Shown here in pieces: positions 24,123 to 33,444 of a stretch of DNA of 64,000 nt. The notes beneath the pieces were generated by a model that made no database searches, was not told where the DNA came from, and worked only from the letters and a program-made list of their open reading frames with translations. Both the position numbers and the translations under genes were made by a program. Source of the DNA: Coprococcus sp. (GTDB lineage Bacteria; Bacillota; Clostridia; Lachnospirales; Lachnospiraceae); contig JAAWDY010000052.1 in assembly GCA_022793995.1 (NCBI GenBank), positions 1-64,000 on the forward strand. Direction: 5' to 3'. The first letter of the stretch is position 1. Every line of letters begins with the position of its first letter.

Positions 24123-24830
24123 ATGTATTATCCAATGTATTTTGACAGGACATATTTTTTGATTATCATCGGGGTCGTGCTTTGTATGCTTGCTTCGGCA
24201 AAGGTAAATTCTACGTATGCGAAGTATGACCGGGTGAGGAACCATGCCGGAATTACCGGGGCGATGGCAGCGGAACAGATCTTAAGGAGGGCGGGGATTT
24301 ACGACGTCCAGGTACAGAGAGTATCGGGAAAGCTGACGGATCATTACGATCCGTCGAACAAGGTGCTGCGGCTGTCGGATTCCACCTACGGCTCCACGTC
24401 CGTGGCGGCGCTCGGGGTAGCGGCCCATGAATGCGGGCATGCGATTCAGCACGCGGTCCACTATGCGCCGCTTTCAATCAGGGGGGCGCTGGTACCTGTG
24501 GCGAATTTCGGTTCTGGTATTTCCTGGCCGCTGATCTTGATCGGATTTGTGATTCGGGGAGAAATGGCGGCAATTTTTATACAGATCGGTATCTTACTAT
24601 TTTCGGCGGCTGTGCTTTTTCAAATTGTGACGCTTCCGGTGGAGATCAACGCCTCCTCGCGGGCAATGCGTATTCTGCGGGAATCAGGCCTGTTATACCC
24701 GCAGGAAGCGGACCAGGCAAGGAAGGTGCTTTCTGCGGCGGCGTTGACCTACGTGGCCGGCGCGGCATCGGCTGTCCTTCAGCTTCTTCGGATCTTGATT
24801 CTGACACAGGGGCGAAGGAACGATGATTAA
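24123..24830 (+). CDS. Membrane zinc metallopeptidase, YugP-like
   Basis: 235 residues. After an N-terminal TM (about 8-24), a zinc-binding HECGHAIQHA motif follows near residue 100, and three more hydrophobic segments come after it. This matches the YugP/neutral zinc metallopeptidase 2 family (Pfam Zn_peptidase_2), widespread in Bacillota and often next to fmt and rsmB as here. The physiological substrate is unknown. The stop overlaps the rsmB start by eight bases, indicating translational coupling. AAGGAGG is upstream. Confidence 0.85.
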   Translation: MYYPMYFDRTYFLIIIGVVLCMLASAKVNSTYAKYDRVRNHAGITGAMAAEQILRRAGIYDVQVQRVSGKLTDHYDPSNKVLRLSDSTYGSTSVAALGVAAHECGHAIQHAVHYAPLSIRGALVPVANFGSGISWPLILIGFVIRGEMAAIFIQIGILLFSAAVLFQIVTLPVEINASSRAMRILRESGLLYPQEADQARKVLSAAALTYVAGAASAVLQLLRILILTQGRRNDD

Positions 24831-26124
24831 GGAGATCAGCGGACGGGAGTTGGCGCTTGCCGTCCTTTTGGAGATGGAACAGGGGGAAAAGAGCCATATT
24901 GCCCTTCGGCGGGTTCTGGAAAAGTATCAATATTTGGATAAAAGAGAGCGTGCGTTCGCAACAAGGCTGGCGGAGGGCACGACCGAGCGTAGGATTGAAC
25001 TGGACTACGTCATCGATCAGTTTTCCAAAGTGAAGATCAGAAAAATGAAGCCCGTTATCCGTTGTATTCTGCGTTGCGCCGTCTACCAGATGAAATATAT
25101 GGAGAGTGTGCCGGATTCGGCCGCCTGCAACGAGGCGGTGAAATTGGCGGTAAAAAAAGGGTTCGGAAACTTGCGGGGATTTGTGAACGGGGTTCTGCGC
25201 AGTATTGCCCGGAACCCAGATATACGCTATCCCGGAAATGAAAACTTTGCAGAGTATCTATCCGTCAGGTGGTCGGTTCCGGAATGGATCATTTCCATGT
25301 GGCTTATGGATTATGGGAAGGAGCGGACAAAGGAGCTGCTTGCGAGCCTTTATATAGAAAAAGCAACCACGATACGGGTGAATGAAGAGCGGATTTCCAG
25401 AGAGGCGTTAAAGGAAAAACTGCGCCAGGAGGGTGCGACGGTAAAAGAACATCCGCTCCACAGCGCGGCGCTTCTGATTTCCGATTATGATTATCTGGGG
25501 ATTCTTCCTGGTTTCCGGGAGGGATATTTTCAGGTGCAAGACGTATCGTCGATTCAGGCAGCGGAACGTGCCGGGATCCGGGAAGGGGATCATGTGATCG
25601 ACGTATGCGCGGCCCCCGGGGGAAAGGCGCTTCACGCAGCTCAGCTTTTGAAGGGGAGCGGATATGTGGAAGCGAGGGATTTGACAGAAGAGAAAGTCAA
25701 TCTGATATGGGAAAATATTCGACGTATGGGATGTTCCAATATCCGGGCAAAGAGATGGGACGCTCTTGTCTATGACGTGGATTCGGAGGGAAAGGCGGAC
25801 GTACTTCTGGCGGATCTGCCCTGCTCGGGGCTTGGCGTGATGTCGAAAAAGACGGATATCAAGTACCGGGTGACAAACGAACAGATCAAGGAACTTGTCG
25901 CCCTTCAGAGAAGGATATTGGAAACAGTGCATTCGTATGTAAGACCGGGTGGAACATTAGTATACAGTACATGTACGGTCTGCCGCGCAGAGAATGAGGA
26001 GAATGCCCGCTGGTTCACACAGAAGTTTCCGGAATATGCGATGAAATACGAAGAACAGATCGTTCCGTCCGAGACGACGGACGGATTTTATATTGCTGTT
26101 TTTAAGCGGATGGGAGAAGAGTGA
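24823..26124 (+). CDS. rsmB: 16S rRNA (cytosine(967)-C(5))-methyltransferase
   Basis: 433 residues. The N-terminal 140 residues form a NusB-like RNA-binding domain (KRERAFATRLAEGT). The methyltransferase domain follows, with the SAM-binding stretch VIDVCAAPGGKALHAAQLL and the two cysteines of m5C enzymes: DLPCSGLGV and STCTVCRAENEEN. It methylates C967 of 16S rRNA. The start overlaps the metallopeptidase gene and the end overlaps rlmN, so the whole run is expressed together. Confidence 0.92.
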   Translation: MIKEISGRELALAVLLEMEQGEKSHIALRRVLEKYQYLDKRERAFATRLAEGTTERRIELDYVIDQFSKVKIRKMKPVIRCILRCAVYQMKYMESVPDSAACNEAVKLAVKKGFGNLRGFVNGVLRSIARNPDIRYPGNENFAEYLSVRWSVPEWIISMWLMDYGKERTKELLASLYIEKATTIRVNEERISREALKEKLRQEGATVKEHPLHSAALLISDYDYLGILPGFREGYFQVQDVSSIQAAERAGIREGDHVIDVCAAPGGKALHAAQLLKGSGYVEARDLTEEKVNLIWENIRRMGCSNIRAKRWDALVYDVDSEGKADVLLADLPCSGLGVMSKKTDIKYRVTNEQIKELVALQRRILETVHSYVRPGGTLVYSTCTVCRAENEENARWFTQKFPEYAMKYEEQIVPSETTDGFYIAVFKRMGEE

Positions 26125-26126
26125 TA

Positions 26127-27179
26127 ATGCAGGGACAGGAGAAAAAGGATATCGCCTCCTTCTACCTGGAAGAGTTAAAGGAAGAAATGGAGAGCATGGG
26201 GGAGAAAAGTTTTCGTGCAGGTCAGATTTACCAATGGATCCACCAGAAGTTGGCGGATGATTTTTCTGAGATGACGAATCTGCCCGTAGCGCTTAGGGAA
26301 AAACTGGACGCCGGGTACGAGATCAGAAAGATGGAGCTGCTTAGAAGGCAGGTATCCCGGATCGACGGTACAAATAAATTTTTATTTTCTCTTACGGACG
26401 GCAATATGATCGAAAGCGTATTGATGAAATACAAGCACGGCAATTCCGTCTGTATCTCCTCACAGGCAGGCTGCCGGATGGGCTGCCGTTTTTGCGCGTC
26501 CACTCTGGACGGGCTTGCAAGAAACCTTACAGCATCGGAAATGCTGCGTCAGATCTATCGGATTCAGAAGCTGAGCCAGGAGAGGGTGTCGAACGTAGTT
26601 GTCATGGGAAGCGGGGAGCCACTGGATAATTATGACAATTTTGTCCGATTCCTTCGGATGCTCAGCGACAGGAATGGGCTGAATGTAAGTCAGAGGAACA
26701 TTACGGCGTCCACATGCGGCATCGTGCCGGGCATTTACCGTCTGGCAAAAGAAAATTTCCAGATCACGCTGGCGCTTTCCCTGCACGGTGCGAGCCAGGA
26801 AAAACGCAAGGAGTTGATGCCAATCGCGAATCAATATCATCTGGATGAAGTGCTTCATGCCTGTGACGATTATTTTGCCGCTACGGGCCGTAGAATCACA
26901 TTCGAGTATAGTCTGGTGCAAGGAGTCAATGACACAAAGGAAGACGAAGACGCGCTGATATCGCTTTTAAATGGGCGGAACTGCCACCTTAATCTGATTC
27001 CGGTAAACCCGGTCCGGGAGAGGAAGTATCGCAGACCAGACAAAAAAAGTGCCAATAATTTCAAAAATAACCTTGAAAAACATGGGATTAATGTTACTAT
27101 AAGAAGAGAACTGGGTTCAGATATCGACGGCGCGTGCGGTCAGCTGCGGCGCAGGACGATGATTTCTGAGGCCAGGTGA
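26127..27179 (+). CDS. rlmN: Dual-specificity RNA methyltransferase RlmN
   Basis: 350 residues of the radical-SAM type. The cluster-binding motif is CRMGCRFCAS (CX3CX2C), and the second conserved cysteine is near the C-terminus in GACGQLR. The N-terminal 90 residues form the accessory domain with a helix-hairpin-helix-like fold. It makes 2-methyladenosine at A2503 of 23S rRNA and A37 of some tRNAs. A GTG at 26121 overlaps the rsmB stop, but ATG 26127 is better placed after GGAGAAGAG. The stop is at 27179. Confidence 0.95.
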   Translation: MQGQEKKDIASFYLEELKEEMESMGEKSFRAGQIYQWIHQKLADDFSEMTNLPVALREKLDAGYEIRKMELLRRQVSRIDGTNKFLFSLTDGNMIESVLMKYKHGNSVCISSQAGCRMGCRFCASTLDGLARNLTASEMLRQIYRIQKLSQERVSNVVVMGSGEPLDNYDNFVRFLRMLSDRNGLNVSQRNITASTCGIVPGIYRLAKENFQITLALSLHGASQEKRKELMPIANQYHLDEVLHACDDYFAATGRRITFEYSLVQGVNDTKEDEDALISLLNGRNCHLNLIPVNPVRERKYRRPDKKSANNFKNNLEKHGINVTIRRELGSDIDGACGQLRRRTMISEAR

Positions 27180-27202
27180 CGTCAACTGCAAGGAGTATAA
27201 CT

Positions 27203-27946
27203 ATGAAGACATTTTCCATGACCGACGTGGGAAGAAAGAGAGAGATCAATCAGGACTACGTGTTTGCTACCGACGAACCGCTGGGAACCTTGCCGAATTT
27301 TCTGGTCGTGGCGGACGGAATGGGCGGACACAAGGCGGGAGATTTCGCTTCAAAATATACGGTGGAGGTTCTGACTGAGGAACTGCGGCATACATTGAAA
27401 GAAGGACCGGAGGAGATACTCCGGGACGCAGTCCGGACGGCGAACCACAAGCTGATCGAGGCGGCGGGGAAGGATATCAAGCTGGAGGGAATGGGGACAA
27501 CGCTCGTTGCAGCGACGGTGATCGACCATACGCTCTATTTCGTTAATGTCGGTGACAGCCGCCTGTACCTGATTAACAAGAATATCCGTCAGCTTTCAAA
27601 GGATCATTCCTTGGTGGAGGAGATGCTAAGGCTTGGCGGAATCAACGAAGAGGAGGCAAGGCATCATCCGGACAAGAATATCATAACCCGGGCGATCGGC
27701 GCCAAGGAGGATGTGGAGGCTGATTTTTATGAATTCGGCCTGCGAAGGGGAGACACCATCCTGATGTGCACCGATGGGCTTTGCAACATGGTGGAAGACG
27801 AGGAGATCTTTGCAGTCGTAAAGGGAGCAAGAGATATTGTCGAGGCGGGACAGAGTTTGATCGACCGTGCCAACGAGAACGGTGGGAAGGATAATATCGG
27901 GATCGTGTTGGCACAGCCATTTTCAGATGAGGTGAGTATATGGTAA
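27203..27946 (+). CDS. prpC: PP2C-family serine/threonine phosphatase
   Basis: 247 residues. The PP2C metal-binding motifs are all visible: REINQDY (first Asp/Glu site), VADGMGGHKAGDFAS, GDSRLYL, SKDHSLVEE, and DGLCNMVEDEEI with GKDNIGIVLA at the end. It reverses phosphorylation by the PASTA kinase encoded next, whose start overlaps this gene by seven bases. The pair controls cell-wall synthesis and growth. ATG 27203 is 7 bases after AAGGAG; a longer frame from 27176 overlaps rlmN without a site. Confidence 0.92.
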   Translation: MKTFSMTDVGRKREINQDYVFATDEPLGTLPNFLVVADGMGGHKAGDFASKYTVEVLTEELRHTLKEGPEEILRDAVRTANHKLIEAAGKDIKLEGMGTTLVAATVIDHTLYFVNVGDSRLYLINKNIRQLSKDHSLVEEMLRLGGINEEEARHHPDKNIITRAIGAKEDVEADFYEFGLRRGDTILMCTDGLCNMVEDEEIFAVVKGARDIVEAGQSLIDRANENGGKDNIGIVLAQPFSDEVSIW

Positions 27947-30033
27947 AAGATGATATTGTTTTAGGGGAGCGGTATGAGGTGCTCAGTAAGATCGGCGCCG
28001 GTGGAATGGCGGATGTCTATAAAGGAAGAGACAACATGCTGAACCGGTTTGTGGCGATCAAGGTGCTGAAGAAAGAATATCGGGAAGACGAGAATTTTGT
28101 CAAGAAATTCCGTTCTGAGGCACAGGCTGCGGCAGGTCTTTTGAACCCGAATATTGTGAATGTTTATGATGTTGGGGAAGATCGGGGACTCTACTATATG
28201 GTGATGGAGCTGGTAGAAGGGATCACCTTGAAAGAATATATCCAGAAAAAGAAGCGGCTGTCTGCAAAAGAAGTAGTCAGTATCGCGATCCAGATGTGTA
28301 CAGGGATTGAGGCGGCCCATGACAATCATATCATCCACAGGGATATCAAGCCTCAGAACATCATCATTTCCAAGGAAGGGAAGGTAAAAGTAACCGATTT
28401 CGGTATTGCCAGGGCGACGACTTCGCATACGGTCAGTTCCAGCGCGATGGGGTCCGTGCACTATGTTTCACCGGAACAGGCGAAAGGCGGTTTCTGCGAC
28501 GCGAAGAGCGATATTTATTCCGTCGGTATCACGATGTATGAGATGGTGACAGGAAGGGTGCCTTTTGACGGGGAGTCCACAGTAGAAGTCGCCATGAAGC
28601 ATCTAAAGGAGAGGATTACGCCTCCCTCCGAGTATGTGCCTGATATTTTTCCGGCATTGGAGAAGATCATCTTAAAGTGTACACAGAAGAATCCTGACCG
28701 CAGATATCCGCAGATCGGTCTTTTAATTCAGGACTTGAAACGTGCGCTTGTCGACCCGGCCGGAGGATTTATCGACACAAGCTCTCTTTACGGGCGCGGC
28801 GATACGATCCTGCTCCCGCAGGATGAGATGGGATATGGTCAGGACGATGGTTATGATGACGGCTATGTCGATGACGACGACTATGGCCATGACGACGAAT
28901 ACGGAAGAGGCAGGCGCGGCGGCAGGTATGACCGTGATTATGAGGAAGACGATGAGGAGAGGTACGGCGACAGAAGGAAAGGCGGAAAGGATGATGTGAA
29001 TCCGGACATGAACCGGATGATGAAAATTCTTACCGGCGCGGCGGCTGTGATTATCGTTTTTGTCCTGATCTTTATCATCGGCAAGGCCGCGGGGGTCTTC
29101 AATTTCGACAGCGGCAAAGAGCCGGAAAAGGTGGAATCGACGAAGGAGATCGACGTGCCGAACCTGATCGGGCAGGAAGAGAAGGTCGCCCAGAATATGT
29201 GCGAGAAGAAGAATCTCGTCATGAAAGTGGTAAGCCAGAAAAATTCAGATAAATACGAGGAAGGCATTGTGATTGAGCAGACACCGCTTTCCGGTGAAAA
29301 GGTGAAGAAGAAAACCGTAATCGAAGTCGTGATTAGCTCCGGCGCGGAGGAGAAGGTGGTTCCTGATGTGGCGGGGCAGGATGAAGACTCTGCATGGAAG
29401 ACTCTGAAGGCGGAGGGCTTTACCAAGCACAATGTGACGTCGGAGTACAATGATACTGTTCCGGAGGGAGATGTGATTCGGACTACCCCGGCGGCGGGAG
29501 AGACGGTTACGGTCGATACGGAGATTGTGCTGATTGTGAGCAAGGGAGCGGATAAGAAGGTTGTCCCGAAGATCGAGGGTCTTTCTGTGGCGGACGCGAA
29601 GAACGCGCTGGCCCAGAACGGGCTTACAGATGGCGGAATCAGTAAGGAAGAATACAGTGACACCGTGGCGGACGGGAGTGTGATCCGTCAGTCTATTGAG
29701 GCGAATAAGAAGGTGGCCGCAGGGACCAGCGTCAGCTATGTGGTAAGCAAAGGCAAGAAGCCGGCGGATAAGGTGAAAGTCCCGTCAGTAGAAGGTAAGA
29801 CGCTCCAGCAGGCGATAAGCGCGCTCTCAAACCGTGGACTGAATTACACGGAGGTGGCGGCGGACAGTCCGTCCCCATCGGGAACTGTGGTAGAATCAAA
29901 TCCACCGGAAGGTACGTCGGTAGAGATTGGATCTACAGTCACCCTGTATGTCAGCAACGGATCCGGCGCCAACAGTGGAAACAACGGAGATACCGGGGAT
30001 GATAATACCGGTGGTGAAGACGAAGGACAATAA
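27940..30033 (+). CDS. prkC: PASTA-domain serine/threonine protein kinase
   Basis: 697 residues. The kinase domain (about 10-275) has GAGGMADV, Lys41, HRDIKPQN (133-140) and DFG (153-155). A juxtamembrane linker of about 90 residues is extremely rich in Asp, Gly, Tyr and Arg and is probably disordered. One TM (about 365-387) leads to four extracellular PASTA repeats, each opening with a V-P-x-(L/V/I)-x-G-like stretch, and an Asn/Gly/Asp-rich tail. PASTA domains bind peptidoglycan precursors or muropeptides. The phosphatase upstream and RsgA downstream, a known phosphorylation target in Bacillus, form the usual unit. Confidence 0.95.
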   Translation: MVKDDIVLGERYEVLSKIGAGGMADVYKGRDNMLNRFVAIKVLKKEYREDENFVKKFRSEAQAAAGLLNPNIVNVYDVGEDRGLYYMVMELVEGITLKEYIQKKKRLSAKEVVSIAIQMCTGIEAAHDNHIIHRDIKPQNIIISKEGKVKVTDFGIARATTSHTVSSSAMGSVHYVSPEQAKGGFCDAKSDIYSVGITMYEMVTGRVPFDGESTVEVAMKHLKERITPPSEYVPDIFPALEKIILKCTQKNPDRRYPQIGLLIQDLKRALVDPAGGFIDTSSLYGRGDTILLPQDEMGYGQDDGYDDGYVDDDDYGHDDEYGRGRRGGRYDRDYEEDDEERYGDRRKGGKDDVNPDMNRMMKILTGAAAVIIVFVLIFIIGKAAGVFNFDSGKEPEKVESTKEIDVPNLIGQEEKVAQNMCEKKNLVMKVVSQKNSDKYEEGIVIEQTPLSGEKVKKKTVIEVVISSGAEEKVVPDVAGQDEDSAWKTLKAEGFTKHNVTSEYNDTVPEGDVIRTTPAAGETVTVDTEIVLIVSKGADKKVVPKIEGLSVADAKNALAQNGLTDGGISKEEYSDTVADGSVIRQSIEANKKVAAGTSVSYVVSKGKKPADKVKVPSVEGKTLQQAISALSNRGLNYTEVAADSPSPSGTVVESNPPEGTSVEIGSTVTLYVSNGSGANSGNNGDTGDDNTGGEDEGQ

Positions 30034-30039
30034 GCGTTT

Positions 30040-30927
30040 ATGCAGGGAAGGATAATAAAGGGAATCGCGGGATTCTACTACGTCGCCGACGTAGTAGAAT
30101 CCGTCGTTTATGAATGCAAGGCAAAGGGGATCTTCCGCAAGGAGAAGATAAAGCCGCTGGTAGGCGATGTGGTGGAGTATGAGGTGATTTCCGGGGAGGA
30201 GAAGACAGGAAATATTACGGGGATTCTCCCGAGGAAGAGCGCACTTATCCGCCCGGCGGCCGCGAACGTCGACCAGGCGTTGGTCGTATTTGCGGCGGCA
30301 AAGCCGTGTCCGCATTTTTCTCTTCTGAATCGATTCCTCGTTATGATGGAGCGTCAGGGGATACCAGCAATCATTTGTTTCAACAAAAAGGATATTGTAC
30401 AGTCCGACGAATTGGAAAAGCTAAGAGAAATCTATCGGGCGTCAGGCTATCCGGTGATTTTTGTCAGTGCGAAGGAGAAGGAGAATATAGAAGGGATCCG
30501 GGAGGCTCTGCGGGGGAAGATAACGGCAGTGGCAGGACCGTCGGGCGTGGGAAAGTCCTCCATTATCAATTGCCTGCAGGATCAGGTGAGCATGGAAACC
30601 GGAAGTATCAGCCGGAAGATCGAACGAGGGAAACACACGACGCGCCATGCGGAGCTGATCTGTGTTGACAAGGATTCCTATATTATGGACACACCTGGAT
30701 TTTCTTCACTTTATGTCAGCGATCTTGAAAAAGAAGAATTAAGGCAGTATTTCCCAGAATTCAGACACTATGAGGGAAGATGCCGTTTCCTTGGATGTAG
30801 CCATGTCAGCGAGCCGGACTGCGCGGTAAAAGAGGCTCTTGCGGCGGGGGAGATCCATCCGATCCGCTACGAGGATTATGCCGGGATATACCGGGAACTA
30901 GAACAACAAGAGAAAAGGAGGTATTAA
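30040..30927 (+). CDS. rsgA: Ribosome small-subunit GTPase RsgA
   Basis: 295 residues. An OB fold at the N-terminus (about 1-70) is followed by the circularly permuted GTPase: NKKD (G4) comes before GPSGVGKSS (G1), then DTPGF (G3). The zinc-binding C-terminal region has CRFLGCSH and a later Cys in PDC. RsgA helps mature the 30S subunit and is a target of the PASTA kinase. ATG 30040 is six bases after prkC. Codons 11-21 contain a perfect 15-bp inverted repeat (30070-30102); the residues it encodes, FYYVADVVES, fall where family members usually vary. Confidence 0.93.
   Translation: MQGRIIKGIAGFYYVADVVESVVYECKAKGIFRKEKIKPLVGDVVEYEVISGEEKTGNITGILPRKSALIRPAAANVDQALVVFAAAKPCPHFSLLNRFLVMMERQGIPAIICFNKKDIVQSDELEKLREIYRASGYPVIFVSAKEKENIEGIREALRGKITAVAGPSGVGKSSIINCLQDQVSMETGSISRKIERGKHTTRHAELICVDKDSYIMDTPGFSSLYVSDLEKEELRQYFPEFRHYEGRCRFLGCSHVSEPDCAVKEALAAGEIHPIRYEDYAGIYRELEQQEKRRY
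30070..30102 (+). repeat. Perfect 15-bp inverted repeat inside the rsgA coding start
   Basis: GGATTCTACTACGTC (30070-30084) is followed by GCC and then by its exact reverse complement (30088-30102). In the mRNA this forms a very stable hairpin that begins 30 bases after the rsgA start codon, inside codons, where strong structure is usually avoided. Confidence 0.9.
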
Positions 30928-30930
30928 GCG

Positions 30931-31611
30931 ATGGCGGATGCGAAGAGGTTAAAGTATATTTTATCACCGTCCATACTGGCGGCGGATTTCACGTGCCTTG
31001 GAAGCCAGATCCATGAGACGGAGGAGGCGGGGGCAAAGTATCTGCATTTCGACGTTATGGATGGCATTTTTGTTCCCAGCATTTCATTTGGAATGCCGGT
31101 GCTTGCGTCGATCCGCAAGGGAACGGGGCAGGTGATGGACGCCCATCTGATGATAACGGAGCCGATCCGCTATATTGACGCGTTTGCAGACGCGGGAGCG
31201 GACATCATCACCATCCATTATGAGGCGTGCGAGGATGTGAGGGCGTCGCTTGATGCGATCAAAAAGCGCGGGGTAAGGACAGGGCTTTCCATCTGTCCGG
31301 AGACGCCGGTCAGCGTGCTTTATGACTTCCTGGACGAAGTGGACATGATCCTGGTAATGACGGTCCATCCGGGATTCGGCGGGCAGAAGCTAATACCGGA
31401 AACGTTGGATAAGGTGCGGGAAGTTCGGAAGCTGCTCGATGAAAAAGGATTAGCTGTGGATATCCAGGTGGACGGCGGCGTGTATGTGACGAATGTCAGG
31501 GAAGCGCTGGACGCCGGAGCGAATGTGATCGTGGCGGGTTCCGCTGTATTTAGAGGGGATGCAGGAGAGAATACAAGACAATTTATGGAGATATTAAAGA
31601 GCTATGAATAA
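30931..31611 (+). CDS. rpe: Ribulose-phosphate 3-epimerase
   Basis: 226 residues of the TIM-barrel epimerase. Motifs: LSPSILAADF at the start (with the active-site Ser), HFDVMDGIFVP (metal-binding His and Asp), MDAHLMI, TVHPGFGGQ and DGGV near the end (catalytic Asp). It interconverts ribulose-5-P and xylulose-5-P in the pentose phosphate pathway, in the cytoplasm. AAAGGAGG lies upstream of ATG 30931 and the gene follows rsgA by three bases. The order rsgA-rpe-thiN is conserved in Bacillota. Confidence 0.95.
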   Translation: MADAKRLKYILSPSILAADFTCLGSQIHETEEAGAKYLHFDVMDGIFVPSISFGMPVLASIRKGTGQVMDAHLMITEPIRYIDAFADAGADIITIHYEACEDVRASLDAIKKRGVRTGLSICPETPVSVLYDFLDEVDMILVMTVHPGFGGQKLIPETLDKVREVRKLLDEKGLAVDIQVDGGVYVTNVREALDAGANVIVAGSAVFRGDAGENTRQFMEILKSYE

Positions 31612-32254
31612 AACGTTGATCGTCAGCGGAGGAACGCTGGATATAGAATTTGCGAAAAAAGTGATTGGTGAAAACGAGGATGCCTGTATCATTGGCGTGG
31701 ATAAGGGTGTGGAATATTTGTATGCTCTTCAGGTGACGCCGCAGTATATTGTGGGAGACTTTGACAGTATCGATCCGGAGGTGATCTCATATTACCGGAA
31801 CGAAACCCATGTGACAATACGCGAATACAACCCACGCAAAGACGCGACCGACACAGAGATTGCGCTTCGGCTGGGAATCACGCTTGGAAGTAAGGAGATT
31901 ATCATCCTCGGGGCAACCGGGGGAAGAATCGATCATCTCTGGGCAAATATTCAGACGCTTACCGTGGCGTGCGAGGCAGGCGTGTACGCTTACATCCTGG
32001 ATGAAAGGAATAAAATATGGGTGATTAATAAGTCCTGCAGCCTGCGGCGTGAGGAGGCATACGGACCGTATCTTTCCGTATTCACTTTACAAGGAGAAGT
32101 GTTCGACTTTAATCTGAAAGGGACGAAATGGCCTCTGACCTATCATACTCTAAAGCCTTGCGACAGTCTGACGGTCAGCAACCAGTTCGACGCGGATACG
32201 GTAGAGATCGCATTTCCCGCCGGTATGCTGGTGGTGATGGAGACGAAGGATTAA
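31604..32254 (+). CDS. thiN: Thiamine pyrophosphokinase
   Basis: 216 residues. The catalytic domain has GVDKGVEYL, IVGDFDSID, the DATDTEIAL stretch and GATGGRIDH, all characteristic of the family; the C-terminal 80 residues form the thiamin-binding beta domain. It converts thiamine to thiamine diphosphate using ATP; the PFOR encoded nearby is one user of that cofactor. The start overlaps rpe by eight bases. It ends the long translation and envelope-signalling transcript. Confidence 0.93.
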   Translation: MNKTLIVSGGTLDIEFAKKVIGENEDACIIGVDKGVEYLYALQVTPQYIVGDFDSIDPEVISYYRNETHVTIREYNPRKDATDTEIALRLGITLGSKEIIILGATGGRIDHLWANIQTLTVACEAGVYAYILDERNKIWVINKSCSLRREEAYGPYLSVFTLQGEVFDFNLKGTKWPLTYHTLKPCDSLTVSNQFDADTVEIAFPAGMLVVMETKD

Positions 32255-32296
32255 AGACGCTGGGATATAAGAAAAACCAAAGGAGATTAAGATAAA

Positions 32297-33397
32297 ATGA
32301 AACTAGGCATCGTCGGTCTTCCGAATGTAGGAAAAAGTACACTTTTTAATTCACTGACAAAGGCGGGAGCAGAATCCGCGAACTATCCGTTCTGCACAAT
32401 CGACCCCAACATAGGCGTAGTAACAGTACCGGATGAGAGGCTTGATGTCCTGGGAGAAATGTACCATACCAGAAAAATCATTCCGGCAGCGATTGAGTTT
32501 GTCGATATTGCCGGATTGGTGAAAGGGGCTTCCAAAGGGGAGGGGCTGGGAAACCAGTTCCTTGCAAATATCAGGGAAGTGGACGCCATCATTCATGTAG
32601 TGCGGTGTTTTGAGGACAGTAATGTGATCCATGTGGACGGAAGTATCAACCCCCTTCGGGATATTGAGACCATTAATCTGGAATTGATCTTCTCAGATTT
32701 GGAGATACTGGAAAGAAGAATCGCGAAAGCGGCGAGAGCTGCAAGAAACGATAAGGCGATCGCCAAAGAAGTCGAGTTGATGGAACGGGTAAAGGCGCAT
32801 CTGGAAGAGGGAAAGATGGCGAAGAGCTTTTCTGACATAAACGACGAGGAGGAACAGCTCTGGCTTGACAGCTACCAGCTTTTAACGTATAAACCAGTCA
32901 TTTTTGCCGCTAACGTCAAGGAGGACGACCTTTCCGACGATGGCTTGGAAAATACAGGTGTGCAGGCTGTCAGGGAATATGCAGAGAAAGAAGACTGCGA
33001 GGTCTTTGTGGTGTGCGCCCAGATTGAGCAGGAGATCACCGAGCTGGAAGAAGACGAGAAAAAGATGTTCCTCGAGGAGCTGGGGCTTTCAGAGTCCGGG
33101 CTTGAAAAGTTGATTAAGGCAAGTTATAGCCTGCTGGGGCTGATTAGTTTCTTGACGGCAGGTGAACCGGAGGTACGTGCGTGGACGATCAAAAAAGGCG
33201 CCAAAGCGCCTCAGGCGGCCGGCAAGATTCACTCTGATTTTGAGAGGGGATTTATCCGGGCCGAGATTGTATCTTACAGTGACCTGATGGACTGCGGCTC
33301 CTATATTGCGGCGAAAGAAAAAGGACTTGTCAGGCTGGAAGGGAAAGAATACGTCGTACAGGACGGAGACATCATTTTGTTCCGGTTCAACGTATAG
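32297..33397 (+). CDS. ychF: Redox-regulated ATPase YchF (EngD)
   Basis: 366 residues. The P-loop is [11 protein letters not shown] (residues 6-16), with [20 protein letters not shown] (G3) and a central coiled coil between about 130 and 200; the TGS domain is at the C-terminus ([12 protein letters not shown] to DIILFRFNV). The NxxE-type specificity motif (FAANVKE) is the change that makes this Obg-family protein hydrolyse ATP rather than GTP. It binds ribosomes and is linked to stress responses. ATG 32297 with AAAGGAG upstream; 42 bases after thiN. Confidence 0.95.
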   Translation: MKLGIVGLPNVGKSTLFNSLTKAGAESANYPFCTIDPNIGVVTVPDERLDVLGEMYHTRKIIPAAIEFVDIAGLVKGASKGEGLGNQFLANIREVDAIIHVVRCFEDSNVIHVDGSINPLRDIETINLELIFSDLEILERRIAKAARAARNDKAIAKEVELMERVKAHLEEGKMAKSFSDINDEEEQLWLDSYQLLTYKPVIFAANVKEDDLSDDGLENTGVQAVREYAEKEDCEVFVVCAQIEQEITELEEDEKKMFLEELGLSESGLEKLIKASYSLLGLISFLTAGEPEVRAWTIKKGAKAPQAAGKIHSDFERGFIRAEIVSYSDLMDCGSYIAAKEKGLVRLEGKEYVVQDGDIILFRFNV

Positions 33398-33444
33398 CAG
33401 ATGTAAGGAAAAGCCTTGATACAGTAGAAGAAGGTAGGAGGAAA

